Part shown: piece by piece, positions 45,034 through 53,114 of the stretch
How the letters are laid out: each line of letters opens with the position of its first letter
How positions within the stretch are numbered: the first letter of the stretch is position 1
DNA from: Intestinicryptomonas porci
GTDB lineage: Bacteria > Verrucomicrobiota > Verrucomicrobiia > Opitutales > Intestinicryptomonadaceae
Assembly (NCBI RefSeq): GCF_033971905.1
Contig: NZ_JALBUT010000001.1
Coordinates: 310,001 to 374,000, forward strand
Direction of reading: 5' to 3'
DNA length: 64,000 nt
Position numbers and translations under genes: made by a program
The notes under the pieces: model-generated
The model's database searches: none
What the model was told of the DNA's origin: nothing
Seen by the model: the letters and a program-made list of their open reading frames with translations, nothing else

Positions 45034-45564
45034 ATGAAAAAATTAATCGCATTATTTCTGTCTTTTTGTTTCTTCCTTTTATCGCATGCGGAAGAAAGCA
45101 GCGTCTCAATTGTGGAGCGATTGTTGAAATATGGCGAAAATGGACAAGTGATGCTAACATACCAAGAGGACAAAACCGCAATAAAAACCATCTATATAAC
45201 CGCGGTTGCGCCTATCAGCAATAATTATACAAGATTAAGGGCACAAAAAAAGGCGGAGCAGATTGCCCATGCTTATGCCGAACAAACTTTGATTAGGATA
45301 TTAAATTCAAAAGTTAAATCAAGCTCAACGATGAAATCGGACATGACCGACAATGCCGCATACGCTTCGACCAAAATATCGTTGTCCGAAACAATATCTT
45401 CCGAGTCGAGTGCGATAATTGCGGGATTGATAAAAGTGGCGTCCGATCCCGACAGGGACGGCAGCTATGTCGCCATATATGTTTGGAACAATACAATTAA
45501 TGCCGGATTAAAGGAGGTATCCTCATCAATGAAAGAAACATCAAAAGATTCGGTAGCCAAATAA
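45034..45564 (+). CDS. Exported protein, paralogue of the next gene
   Basis: Start at 45034 (MKKLIALFLSFCFFLLSHAEES), a clear signal peptide; the upstream in-frame ATG at 44953 is not supported. The 176-residue product shares with the next protein the sequence of blocks IVERLLKYGE, a KKAEQIAHAYAEQTL helix and a closing DPDRDGSYVAIYVWN. The Ala/Lys-rich helix with many small residues recalls LPP20-like or CsgG-associated periplasmic proteins, but no family is certain. First gene of a nine-gene envelope operon. Confidence 0.7.
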   Translation: MKKLIALFLSFCFFLLSHAEESSVSIVERLLKYGENGQVMLTYQEDKTAIKTIYITAVAPISNNYTRLRAQKKAEQIAHAYAEQTLIRILNSKVKSSSTMKSDMTDNAAYASTKISLSETISSESSAIIAGLIKVASDPDRDGSYVAIYVWNNTINAGLKEVSSSMKETSKDSVAK

Positions 45565-45606
45565 TTTTGCAAATTAAAATTAATACACAATCAATAAAGG
45601 AAAACC

Positions 45607-46350
45607 ATGAAAAAAATAATTACAACCCTTATGCTAATGGCATCTTGCGCAGTTTTTGCGCAAACTCAAAACGCACCGCAAAGCGAAATTGTGTCAAATC
45701 TTTTGCAAAGAGGCGAAGCGGGGGCTTCAAGCTGGACTTTGGCGGAAGACGGTTCGCTGAAAAGCTTGTTTATTGTCGGAGTTGCCCCGTTAAACAAGGC
45801 ATTGCCAAGCGCGTACGCGAAGAAAATGGCCGCCACGCAGGCAAGGCTTGACGCCGAAAACACGCTCTCAAAAACATTGAACACAATGTTCGAGGCAAAA
45901 CAAAGCTCCAGCGGCGAAATGGTTGTATCAATTAAGGGCGAAGCCGCCGGCGACAGCCAAGGCGTCGGTTCTACTGAATCGTCTATGACAAGCCAAGTAA
46001 CGGAAGAAATGAAAAGCGTTACAAAGAGCGCGCAAGCCGGCTTAATGCAGCTGGTAGTCGACCCCAACCGCGACGGTTCATATGTAGCGGTTTATGTATG
46101 GAATAGAAATATCACAAAGCAGCTTAAAGATGTTTCTAAAACTTCGGCCGAGGTTGCGCAGCAAAGCCTAAGCGACTATAAAGACACAAAGTCTATTGCA
46201 GATTCAATTGACAGCGGCGCCGATATGCCTGCGGCTTCTCCTGCTCCCGAAGCAAGCGTAGAAGCTCCAAAGAAGGCTTCTAAAACCGGAGCGTTTAAAG
46301 CAGTGGAAGGGAATTCGAATCAAAAAATAGTGCTCCCTGCCGGATTGTAA
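45607..46350 (+). CDS. Exported protein, paralogue of the previous gene
   Basis: A 247-residue protein with a signal peptide (MKKIITTLMLMASCAVFAQ). It parallels the preceding protein (EIVSNLLQRGEAG; KKMAATQARLDAENTLSKTL; DPNRDGSYVAVYVWN) and adds a C-terminal Ala/Pro/Ser-rich linker of about 60 residues. A GGAAAACC-type ribosome site precedes the ATG. Function unknown; the duplication suggests the two form a hetero-complex or stepwise chain with the CsgG-like proteins downstream. Confidence 0.7.
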   Translation: MKKIITTLMLMASCAVFAQTQNAPQSEIVSNLLQRGEAGASSWTLAEDGSLKSLFIVGVAPLNKALPSAYAKKMAATQARLDAENTLSKTLNTMFEAKQSSSGEMVVSIKGEAAGDSQGVGSTESSMTSQVTEEMKSVTKSAQAGLMQLVVDPNRDGSYVAVYVWNRNITKQLKDVSKTSAEVAQQSLSDYKDTKSIADSIDSGADMPAASPAPEASVEAPKKASKTGAFKAVEGNSNQKIVLPAGL

Positions 46351-46398
46351 TAAAATAGCGACCGCATTTTCGCAAATTCAAAAATGCGGAAAGCAAAA

Positions 46399-47217
46399 AT
46401 GAAAAAGAGCCTTTTCATTGTTTTCATTATGCTCTGCTGCGTATTTTCATACGCATCAGAGTATAATTTTCGTCTCCCGGTTGAGGGAAATGTCTATTTG
46501 CAGGAAGGGGCGGATTCTTACATAGTAAAAATTTTATTGAAAAGAACAAAAACCTTTTCCCCCGCCCAAAACAAGCAGGTTGATTATTCCCATTCGGAAG
46601 TTATTTTAAACAAGGCATTGGCAGCACATTTAAAAGTCCAAAAAGGTTATGGCGTGTCTTATTCGGGCAGAAAGCTGCTGAACACTGCGCAAGACGGCAA
46701 TTCCAATGCGGTTTTTGTATACGAGATACCAAAAGGCCAGATTGCAGTGCAAAAATTGCCGGAAGAATTTTTCGGCGGCGAAAACGCGCCAAAGATAAAA
46801 TCCGTTAGGGATATGCATTTGATGGGGTATTTTTTGCGCTACAAAAGCGACGTTATCGCGCTAATTAATTCGTATCAAGACTCATTATTTGATATAATTG
46901 ACAAGTTGGACACCAACAACGTGTCGTTTATCTCGCTTGAATTTAAAAAAGTTTACAAAGAGGCCGCTGAAAGCTTTGACGAGGAAAAATTAAAGCATAA
47001 ATATAACAGCGACCCAAAACTAATGATTTCCGACGTGAAAACTCTCATGAATTTATCGCGGGACGCTTCTAAAAATTTTAAGACAATAAACGCCATATTT
47101 GAAAAACAATGTAAAATTGTGGCGATTCCGTTTTCCGATTCGAACGAAAAAGAAGTAATGAATTTATTAAAACAAGTAGAAGAATTGAAAAAAAACCTGA
47201 TAGAAATAAAAGATTAG
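46399..47217 (+). CDS. Exported protein of unknown function
   Basis: The ATG at 46399 gives a proper signal peptide (MKKSLFIVFIMLCCVFSYAS); the in-frame ATG at 46384 adds five residues. The 272-residue product has an N-terminal beta-rich part (NFRLPVEGNVYLQEGADSYIVKIL) and a C-terminal half predicted helical with coiled-coil character (NLLKQVEELKKNLIEI). No family recognised. It lies 4 bp before the next gene. Confidence 0.65.
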   Translation: MKKSLFIVFIMLCCVFSYASEYNFRLPVEGNVYLQEGADSYIVKILLKRTKTFSPAQNKQVDYSHSEVILNKALAAHLKVQKGYGVSYSGRKLLNTAQDGNSNAVFVYEIPKGQIAVQKLPEEFFGGENAPKIKSVRDMHLMGYFLRYKSDVIALINSYQDSLFDIIDKLDTNNVSFISLEFKKVYKEAAESFDEEKLKHKYNSDPKLMISDVKTLMNLSRDASKNFKTINAIFEKQCKIVAIPFSDSNEKEVMNLLKQVEELKKNLIEIKD

Positions 47218-47221
47218 CAGC

Positions 47222-48775
47222 ATGAAAAACACAATAAAATATATTATTGCCATATTATTCCTGGTTTCTACCGGGATTGCGGCTTTTGCGCAAGGCAAGA
47301 AATCTGTTGCCATATTCGTGAGAAACGACAGTACAAAATACGCGGAGTTGCTCGACGCCAACAAGAAAAATTTGGAAAATATTTTGGCGTCCTACCTAAA
47401 TAATTCGGGCTTTGGCGTAATCAGCCAAGATTTGGTACTGAGAAATTTGAACGCGTATTTGGGGAACGACAAAACCAAATATAAAGACGAAGCCAAACGG
47501 CTCAAAGATTCCATTACGTCCAATAGACAGCCCGATATTGCGCTTTTTGAAAATGCGTCGGGCTTGCGCCTCGCGGAAATGATAGGCGCAGACTACATTA
47601 TGGCGGTTTCAATTTCAAACGCAGGGCAGACGACAAAGAAATCCAGCCTGTACGGTGTCCAAACGGAGAATCAAATATACACGCTGCGCTGCAATTACAG
47701 CTTGTGCGAAGCCGGAATGGGCGTCGGCACTTCCGGCAAATCCGTCAAAAGCGAAAAGATGCTAAGAACCACGTCCGATATGTCCGTTGAAAATGCCGAA
47801 GACCTTTTCAGCGAGCTGCTGGAGGACTGCGCCTCGCAAATGTACGAAGCGATGGTTGCAGATCTTGACAATAAAAAGATTATTGAAAAAGTCGACGCAA
47901 GCGTTGATGTAATTTTTGAGGTAAAAGTGACCGCCGCCCGCTTCCCGCAGGTCTTTCAAGACGCCGACGGTTCGTATTCTTTCGAAGAGAGCATTGTCCC
48001 GCTTGAGCTGATGACAATCAACGCGGATATCGACGGCGTAAGCTATACCACAAACACAGGAACAATTAAGCTGTCGAAAGGCATACACTACTTGAAGATT
48101 ACCCACAAGGATCTTCTTCCCATTGAAAAAACCATTAACGTTACGGGGAAGCAAGGGCAGAAGTTCGTTTACGAAGGCATTTTGACCGAAGAGGCAAAAA
48201 TCCGCATAAAAGCCGATATGGAATGGATGCAGTCATTGCTCGAAAAGCACAAAAAAATCGCGCACCAAGATAAGCTCAGGGAAATTGACATCGAAAGGCA
48301 GCGCACCCTTGCAAGGGGCGAAGCGGCCAATGTCGACATCAATGTAAAAAAAGCCGAAGTGGAAATCTCCCGCATGCAAGCTGAAATAGACATCGAAAAA
48401 AGCAAAGCAAAAGCTGAAATCAACCGGGTTAATATCCAGTCGCAAATCGAGTCAAAAATGGCCGACGCTGAAATCAACCGAATAAATTCAGATATTCGCA
48501 ACAACGAAAAAATGACAGACGCCAATGCCCGTACCATGGATGCGGAAAACAGCATCAACAAAAAAATGGTGGAAGCCTATGCTGAAAGATCCGCAGCGGA
48601 GGGCCGCGCAGCCATAATTAATGCCAATGCCAATCTCGCTGAAGCCAAAGGCTTTGAAGCGGCGGGCCGCGCGGAAGAGAATATGTCCGAAGCTGAGCTC
48701 ATTAAAGCCAAGAGCATATATGAAACTTTAAAACAATATGGTTATAAAATCAAAGCTAGCATAAATATCGAATAA
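47222..48775 (+). CDS. Exported CsgG-like / PEGA-like / coiled-coil protein
   Basis: A 517-residue protein with a signal peptide (about 1-24, ending AAFAQ). Residues 25 to about 220 look like the nucleotide-binding-like CsgG/TolB-type periplasmic fold (KKSVAIFVRND; ENILASYLNNSGFGVIS; AEMIGADYIMAVSIS). Residues about 260-325 resemble a PEGA domain (NADIDGVSYTTNTGTIKL; GIHYLKITHKDLLPIEKTI). From about 330 to the end is a long uninterrupted charged coiled coil (INRVNIQSQIESKMADAEIN). The layout suggests a periplasmic stalk attached to a CsgG-like channel. It is coupled to the next gene by a 1-bp gap. Confidence 0.65.
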   Translation: MKNTIKYIIAILFLVSTGIAAFAQGKKSVAIFVRNDSTKYAELLDANKKNLENILASYLNNSGFGVISQDLVLRNLNAYLGNDKTKYKDEAKRLKDSITSNRQPDIALFENASGLRLAEMIGADYIMAVSISNAGQTTKKSSLYGVQTENQIYTLRCNYSLCEAGMGVGTSGKSVKSEKMLRTTSDMSVENAEDLFSELLEDCASQMYEAMVADLDNKKIIEKVDASVDVIFEVKVTAARFPQVFQDADGSYSFEESIVPLELMTINADIDGVSYTTNTGTIKLSKGIHYLKITHKDLLPIEKTINVTGKQGQKFVYEGILTEEAKIRIKADMEWMQSLLEKHKKIAHQDKLREIDIERQRTLARGEAANVDINVKKAEVEISRMQAEIDIEKSKAKAEINRVNIQSQIESKMADAEINRINSDIRNNEKMTDANARTMDAENSINKKMVEAYAERSAAEGRAAIINANANLAEAKGFEAAGRAEENMSEAELIKAKSIYETLKQYGYKIKASINIE

Positions 48776-48776
48776 T

Positions 48777-49721
48777 ATGAAACACACATCTATATGCCTA
48801 CTGGCAATAATGACGTCATTAACTGCATTTGCCGCCCCCGAGACGGTGGCAAAGAAGACAAGCATTGCCGTCACGAAAGTTGTTGTCACAAAATCTCTGG
48901 AGAATTCGCTGAAGGCGAAAGGGGGCGCGGAGTCATTGAGCAGAGTGGTTGAATCCATGAATTCAAATTTATCGTCGGCATTTTTGTCCACAAGAAAGTT
49001 TGATGTCCTGACCCGCACCGATTTAGACGCTCTCGTAGCGGAGCAACAATTTGGCGAGTCTGGCAATGTAGACTCCAAAACAGCCCCCCAAGCCGGCAAA
49101 TTCAAGGGGGCGCAATATATTGTGACGGTTGCCATTGACGACTACAAGGACTATATGCGCAAGCGCAATTTCGGCACGCTCAATAAAATAACTGAAACGC
49201 GCATTATTAGATTTGGCGCCGTGGCAAATCTTATCGACGCCACGACCGGCAGCATAAAAGAGTCCACAAACTTCATAATTTCAAACGAAGGCCGCGCGGA
49301 AGAGGATTCAAGAGCCGACACTAGCAGCGGCGATTTGACCGATTCTGTTATCGCAACCCTTACAAGGTCAATGTGTAATAATATCGCGTTTAAAATATCC
49401 GATATAATCTATCCCGCAAAAATCATCGGGAAAACAGGAAAAACAATCATGTTTAACCGCGCCGCGGATTCCGGCGTAAAACTCGGAGACGTTTACGAAG
49501 TATTTGCCCTGGGCGAAGTAATGATTGATCCGGATACCGGCGAAACATTGGGCTCCGAAGAAACACTTATCGGCACAATAAAAGTTATAAGTGTCCTGCC
49601 TAAATTCTCAAAAGGCGTCATTGTCGGGGAGGATAACGGCATTGAAAAAGGCCAAGTTTTACGTCTCAAAGAAAACCCCAAGCCGGAGAAGTCGGACACA
49701 CAAGACGAAGAAGAACTTTAA
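48777..49721 (+). CDS. CsgG/HfaB family protein with FlgT-C-like domain
   Basis: A 314-residue protein with a signal peptide (about 1-19, no lipobox cysteine). The CsgG core is recognisable: a leading strand (TSIAVTKVVV), TRKFDVLTRTDLDALVAEQQF, GKFKGAQYIVTVAIDDY and VANLIDATTGSI. The C-terminal part (about 225-300; FNRAADSGVKLGDVYEVFAL) resembles the FlgT C-terminal SH3-like domain. CsgG-type proteins form outer-membrane peptide channels (curli) or anchor holdfast; this one lacks a lipidation site. Confidence 0.75.
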   Translation: MKHTSICLLAIMTSLTAFAAPETVAKKTSIAVTKVVVTKSLENSLKAKGGAESLSRVVESMNSNLSSAFLSTRKFDVLTRTDLDALVAEQQFGESGNVDSKTAPQAGKFKGAQYIVTVAIDDYKDYMRKRNFGTLNKITETRIIRFGAVANLIDATTGSIKESTNFIISNEGRAEEDSRADTSSGDLTDSVIATLTRSMCNNIAFKISDIIYPAKIIGKTGKTIMFNRAADSGVKLGDVYEVFALGEVMIDPDTGETLGSEETLIGTIKVISVLPKFSKGVIVGEDNGIEKGQVLRLKENPKPEKSDTQDEEEL

Positions 49722-49757
49722 ACTTAACAGGCAAAGAAGCAATAGAAAGAAACGAAT

Positions 49758-51179
49758 ATGAAAAAAGTAAAATTATTTGCATTGTCGCTAGTGACGATGA
49801 CTATGTTTGGCTGTGCAACTCACAAAAGCGAAACGGAAGACATTAGAAAAGCATGGGTAGTTGGGAACACGACACAGGCTCAAAAATTAGTTGACGAAAT
49901 CGTCCCCGACAAGCTTGATTCAGGGGATGAAGTTATTTGGCTGCTGGAACAGGGGTCTATTACCCGCGCTAATAAAGACATCGCAAATAGCACAAAATCT
50001 TTAGATAAGGCTTACAATAAAATCAAAAAATACGAAGAGGATGCAAAGTTCAAACTTGGCGAAGAAACAGCCGCGTTTTTGCTAAACCAGTCGTACATCT
50101 CATATAAAGGATACAATTACGACAAAATAATGCTCTCCATATACCAATCTCTGAATTTTATTGAAGCAAAAGATTTTGAAAGGGCTAAAGTCGAGCTTAG
50201 ACGCCTGCAGGATTTCCAAACTGAAGCCAAAAGAGTAAATCTTAAAAGAATTGAAGATTCGGCGCAGGCTATAGAAGAAGGGAAAAAGAAAAATAAAAAC
50301 GCAAATTACAATTTAACGCCCCTGCTTCAGCAAGCGAGCACAAAAAACACCTTGTCAAAATATTACGGGGATCGCTACATGGCCGATCCGAAGAAATCGA
50401 TTCAAGAAGCGGCGAACATCTATGCAAACCCCTTTGGCTATTGGCTCTACGGCGTTTCTTTGATGGCCACAGGCGATAAAGACGACCAAAAAATGGCTGC
50501 CGACTCTTTCAGAATTTGCGCAGAAATGCTCGGAGGCAAATCGTCGGTGCTTAATTCCGACTCAGAAGAAGGAAAGGCGGTTCAAGATGGCGTACAAGAA
50601 AATTTCGGGAATGTCACTTATGTGGTATTTGAAACAGGTGTCGCCCCTTTGCGCAAACAATTCCGCTTGGATTTGCCGCTGTGGTTAATCAAAAAAGATT
50701 TGCCGCACGTCGCAGTAAACTTCCCATATCTTGAAAAGCAGGCCAACTTTAAGGAAAGTGTAAAAGTTGTCGCCGCCGGCGCGCCACTGACTTTCGACCT
50801 CGTCTCGAACATGGATGACATCATTGAGGAAGAATTTTATATTGAACTTCCAATGGTCATTACCAAAACAATGCTCAGCGCCGCCGCAAAAGCGACAGCC
50901 CAATATTTTGCAGCGCAATCGGCAGGCAAATATGGAATGATTGTAAATACTGTAGGGGCAATATCCCAAACTTTGACAAACGATGCAGATTTGAGAACAT
51001 GGACTACACTTCCCAAACAAATAAAAATTGCAAAAGTTAAAACGCCAGCAGACGGCAAGATTACAATCGATAATGTTCCCTACTCGGTAAAGACCTCTGG
51101 CATAAACATTGTCCATGTAAAATCTATGTCAAAAGATGGCGCAAATCTCGTAAAAATTATAGATTTTAAATGCAAATAA
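49758..51179 (+). CDS. COG3014-like lipoprotein
   Basis: A 473-residue lipoprotein with signal peptide and lipobox ending TMTMFGC. The first 240 residues are TPR-like helical (NQSYISYKGYNYDKIMLSIY; LNFIEAKDFERAKVELRRL), followed by a conserved NPFGYWLYGVSLM and a beta-rich C terminus (LPLWLIKKDLPHVAVNFPY). This matches the COG3014 family of uncharacterised lipoproteins, which in gamma-proteobacteria is encoded next to ycfL and lpoB, exactly as here. Confidence 0.75.
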   Translation: MKKVKLFALSLVTMTMFGCATHKSETEDIRKAWVVGNTTQAQKLVDEIVPDKLDSGDEVIWLLEQGSITRANKDIANSTKSLDKAYNKIKKYEEDAKFKLGEETAAFLLNQSYISYKGYNYDKIMLSIYQSLNFIEAKDFERAKVELRRLQDFQTEAKRVNLKRIEDSAQAIEEGKKKNKNANYNLTPLLQQASTKNTLSKYYGDRYMADPKKSIQEAANIYANPFGYWLYGVSLMATGDKDDQKMAADSFRICAEMLGGKSSVLNSDSEEGKAVQDGVQENFGNVTYVVFETGVAPLRKQFRLDLPLWLIKKDLPHVAVNFPYLEKQANFKESVKVVAAGAPLTFDLVSNMDDIIEEEFYIELPMVITKTMLSAAAKATAQYFAAQSAGKYGMIVNTVGAISQTLTNDADLRTWTTLPKQIKIAKVKTPADGKITIDNVPYSVKTSGINIVHVKSMSKDGANLVKIIDFKCK

Positions 51180-51188
51180 GAATCAAAA

Positions 51189-51599
51189 ATGAAAAAAATA
51201 TTATTTATCCCTCTGATAGGAATCCTATCTTTTTTGACAGCATGCTCGACAGTAAATACTGTCGAGCGCGCAAGCTCTAGCGCAAATACTCAGTATGTTA
51301 ACGACAAGCGCGTCATTACCGACGGAAGCTTGAATGACTACGCGTACGTCGCGGCTGTTAATGAAACAAAAGTGGGCGAATTGCTCATGGTTCAAGCTAA
51401 AATTGTAAATTCCACCTCGTCCTTCCGCCAAATAAACTACAAGTTTGAGTGGATAGACAAAAACGGGATGGCAGTGCCGTCGGCAAATTCCGCATGGATG
51501 AAGCTAATATTGGAAGGCGGCGAAGCGCAGTTCATTTCGGCAGTCGCGCCAAACATAAATGTTTGCGATTTTACCCTTAAATTGTTACCAAATAAATAA
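51189..51599 (+). CDS. ycfL: YcfL-like lipoprotein (DUF1425)
   Basis: A 136-residue lipoprotein with lipobox LSFLTAC. The beta-rich domain includes VGELLMVQAKIVNSTSSFRQINYKFEWIDKNGM-like YcfL features (cited here only in part: SSFRQINYKFEWIDKNG), and its position directly before lpoB repeats the E. coli ycfL-lpoB arrangement. Function unknown. Confidence 0.75.
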   Translation: MKKILFIPLIGILSFLTACSTVNTVERASSSANTQYVNDKRVITDGSLNDYAYVAAVNETKVGELLMVQAKIVNSTSSFRQINYKFEWIDKNGMAVPSANSAWMKLILEGGEAQFISAVAPNINVCDFTLKLLPNK

Positions 51600-51610
51600 A
51601 TATAAGCTAT

Positions 51611-52177
51611 ATGAAAATAAAATTAATTAATTGGATATCATTGCCTATTGCCGCCATAATGATGGGATGCGCAAGCGGTAATGCAACATATATTCAGTCT
51701 GGCGGGGCAGATTCAATTGTTTCGACCCGTAAAATTAATATTGCCGATTGGAATAACGCCGCCGTAAAATTAACAAATAATATGCTCGCATCGGGCGTGC
51801 TTGACAACTTGAATTTGAAGCAGCCGATTAAGATGATGGTCAGCAATGTTAAAAACAAGACATCGGAAGTCATAGACACAACCATGCTTACCAACAAGAT
51901 TATAATGGATCTTACAAATTCAGGCAAGGTTCTCGTAATTAAAGACGACAAAGCCACGCAGGAATTGCTGGAATATGAATCAGAAAGAACAGGCAAAAAG
52001 ATTGGCATGGCTAAAATTACGCTGACTGGATCGATTTCGGAAGACCGCGAAGTTAATTCAAGCGCAAGGGAAGTTACTTATACTTTCATCATGGAGCTTA
52101 ATATGAATGGTACTTCAAGGTGGATTGGACAGGAACAAATCTCTAAGCAATCCAGCAGAAGCACGTTTGGGTTCTAA
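51611..52177 (+). CDS. lpoB: Penicillin-binding protein activator LpoB-like lipoprotein
   Basis: A 188-residue lipoprotein with lipobox AIMMGC. The LpoB/TolB-N-like fold is seen from INIADWNNAAVKLTNNML (the LpoB 'D-W...A..L...ML' start), PIKMMVSNVKNKTSEVIDT, TNKIIMDLTNSGKVLVI and ITLTGSISEDRE. In E. coli LpoB reaches through the peptidoglycan to activate PBP1B. In this context with CsgG-like proteins it could instead be a structural part of an envelope complex. Confidence 0.82.
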   Translation: MKIKLINWISLPIAAIMMGCASGNATYIQSGGADSIVSTRKINIADWNNAAVKLTNNMLASGVLDNLNLKQPIKMMVSNVKNKTSEVIDTTMLTNKIIMDLTNSGKVLVIKDDKATQELLEYESERTGKKIGMAKITLTGSISEDREVNSSAREVTYTFIMELNMNGTSRWIGQEQISKQSSRSTFGF

Positions 52178-52184
52178 TTAGGTC

Positions 52185-52409
52185 ATGAAGTCTTTTTTGC
52201 TTATAGCTTCGCTTATATCGCTGGCGTTCCTAACCGGCTGCAAAAGTTCTGGATGGAACTGGGGGGCTTTCTCTGAATTTTTCACTCCGGGCGTTCATGC
52301 CGATTCTAGCGTGAGAACTTGGGATGAAACAGGGAACCCCCATGTAAAAGAGGTAAAAAATGATCCGGCATTTTTATACGATAGTGAGGCAAAACGGGTG
52401 CAGATGTAA
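52185..52409 (+). CDS. Small lipoprotein
   Basis: A 74-residue lipoprotein with signal peptide and lipobox LAFLTGC, then a Trp-rich stretch (SSGWNWGAFSEFF) and a charged tail. No family recognised. Last gene of the envelope operon; a terminator follows. Confidence 0.7.
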   Translation: MKSFLLIASLISLAFLTGCKSSGWNWGAFSEFFTPGVHADSSVRTWDETGNPHVKEVKNDPAFLYDSEAKRVQM

Positions 52410-52441
52410 AAACGCAACTAAACTGGCTATTGAGACAACAA

Positions 52442-52470
52442 GAGTTCTCCAAACATGGGGAATTCTTTTT
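52442..52470 (+). terminator. Terminator after envelope operon
   Basis: GAGTTCTCC (52442-52450) and GGGGAATTC (52457-52465) pair over 9 bp with two G-T pairs, loop of 6, then Ts. Confidence 0.7.
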
Positions 52471-52796
52471 ATCGCCTAAAAAAGCCGCGGCTTTTGCATG
52501 TGGTACCCTAAACCTACGTCGGCAATATTCATCTTAAAAATTTCAAATTAAAAAAGGGCAGAATATCAGCGAAGAGTTCAACTGCTATGACGAAAAAATA
52601 AAGGAGTTTTCGCGCTCCGGCAATTTCTTAAAAATATGTCAAACGTTTGGCAATAGGCGGCAAAAACGGCGGAAAAAAGTCCGAAACAGGTCAAACCGCG
52701 TAAAAATTTTCCAAGCCACAAGAAATCCCATGTTTAAAGGCATTTAAATCTTTTTAAGACTTTTTCAGCCTTCCCCAAACCTCCTGTCATTTAACA

Positions 52797-52935
52797 AAAA
52801 TTGCTTTTTGCAGTTTTCTTTTTTTTGTCAACGGCAAAGATGGATTAGCAAAAGTTTAATTTATTTTTTTTATTATAATATTCAAGCACTTGCGGGATTT
52901 TTTTTAAATTTGGCAACCGTATTGTTAATACGCAT
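52797..52935 (+). repeat. Direct repeat, right copy
   Basis: About 139 bp matching 44185-44319 in the same orientation, ending in the left inverted repeat of element B. Confidence 0.9.
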
Positions 52936-53074
52936 ACCTTTTTGCAAGATTAAACTACTGGTTATTAACTATTTAAAATTTAGGAGTAAGTTAAAAAAAA
53001 ACGATGCGAAAAGAAAAAATCTTTCCAAAGCCGTTATTTTACAAATTTTTGTTGACATGCGTATTAACAATACG
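52918..53074. promoter_or_regulatory. Invertible-promoter-like element B (apparently ON)
   Basis: Perfect 18-bp inverted repeats CGTATTGTTAATACGCAT (52918-52935) and ATGCGTATTAACAATACG (53057-53074) flank exactly 121 bp. The inner segment ends in TTGAC at the right repeat, completing a TTGACA -35 that faces the PEP-CTERM gene. After inversion the box would be replaced by AAGGTA. Confidence 0.75.
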
Positions 53075-53080
53075 CATATT
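53052..53080 (+). promoter_or_regulatory. Promoter of the PEP-CTERM surface protein gene
   Basis: TTGACA (53052-53057) and CATATT (53075-53080) are 17 bp apart. The right repeat of element B fills the spacer, and the gene starts 34 bp downstream at 53115. Confidence 0.6.
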
Positions 53081-53114
53081 TTTGAATTTTATCATAATTC
53101 TATTTTTAATAAAA

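Larger units (their letters stand above)
52410..53114. other. AT-rich intergenic region with terminator and invertible-promoter-like element
   Basis: 705 bp without a supportable gene. It holds the terminator at 52442, a short palindrome at 52480-52495, a stretch of unknown nature (about 52540-52790, one open frame without start codon), the direct repeat at 52797-52935 and element B with its promoter. Confidence 0.75.

Noticed and set aside
52540..52750. Open frame of about 70 codons without start codon
   Set aside because: No start, no ribosome site and no recognised family; a decayed gene remains possible but cannot be supported.
53004..53114. Upstream extension of the PEP-CTERM gene
   Set aside because: It would begin upstream of the promoter and lacks a normal signal peptide; the ATG at 53115 gives one.
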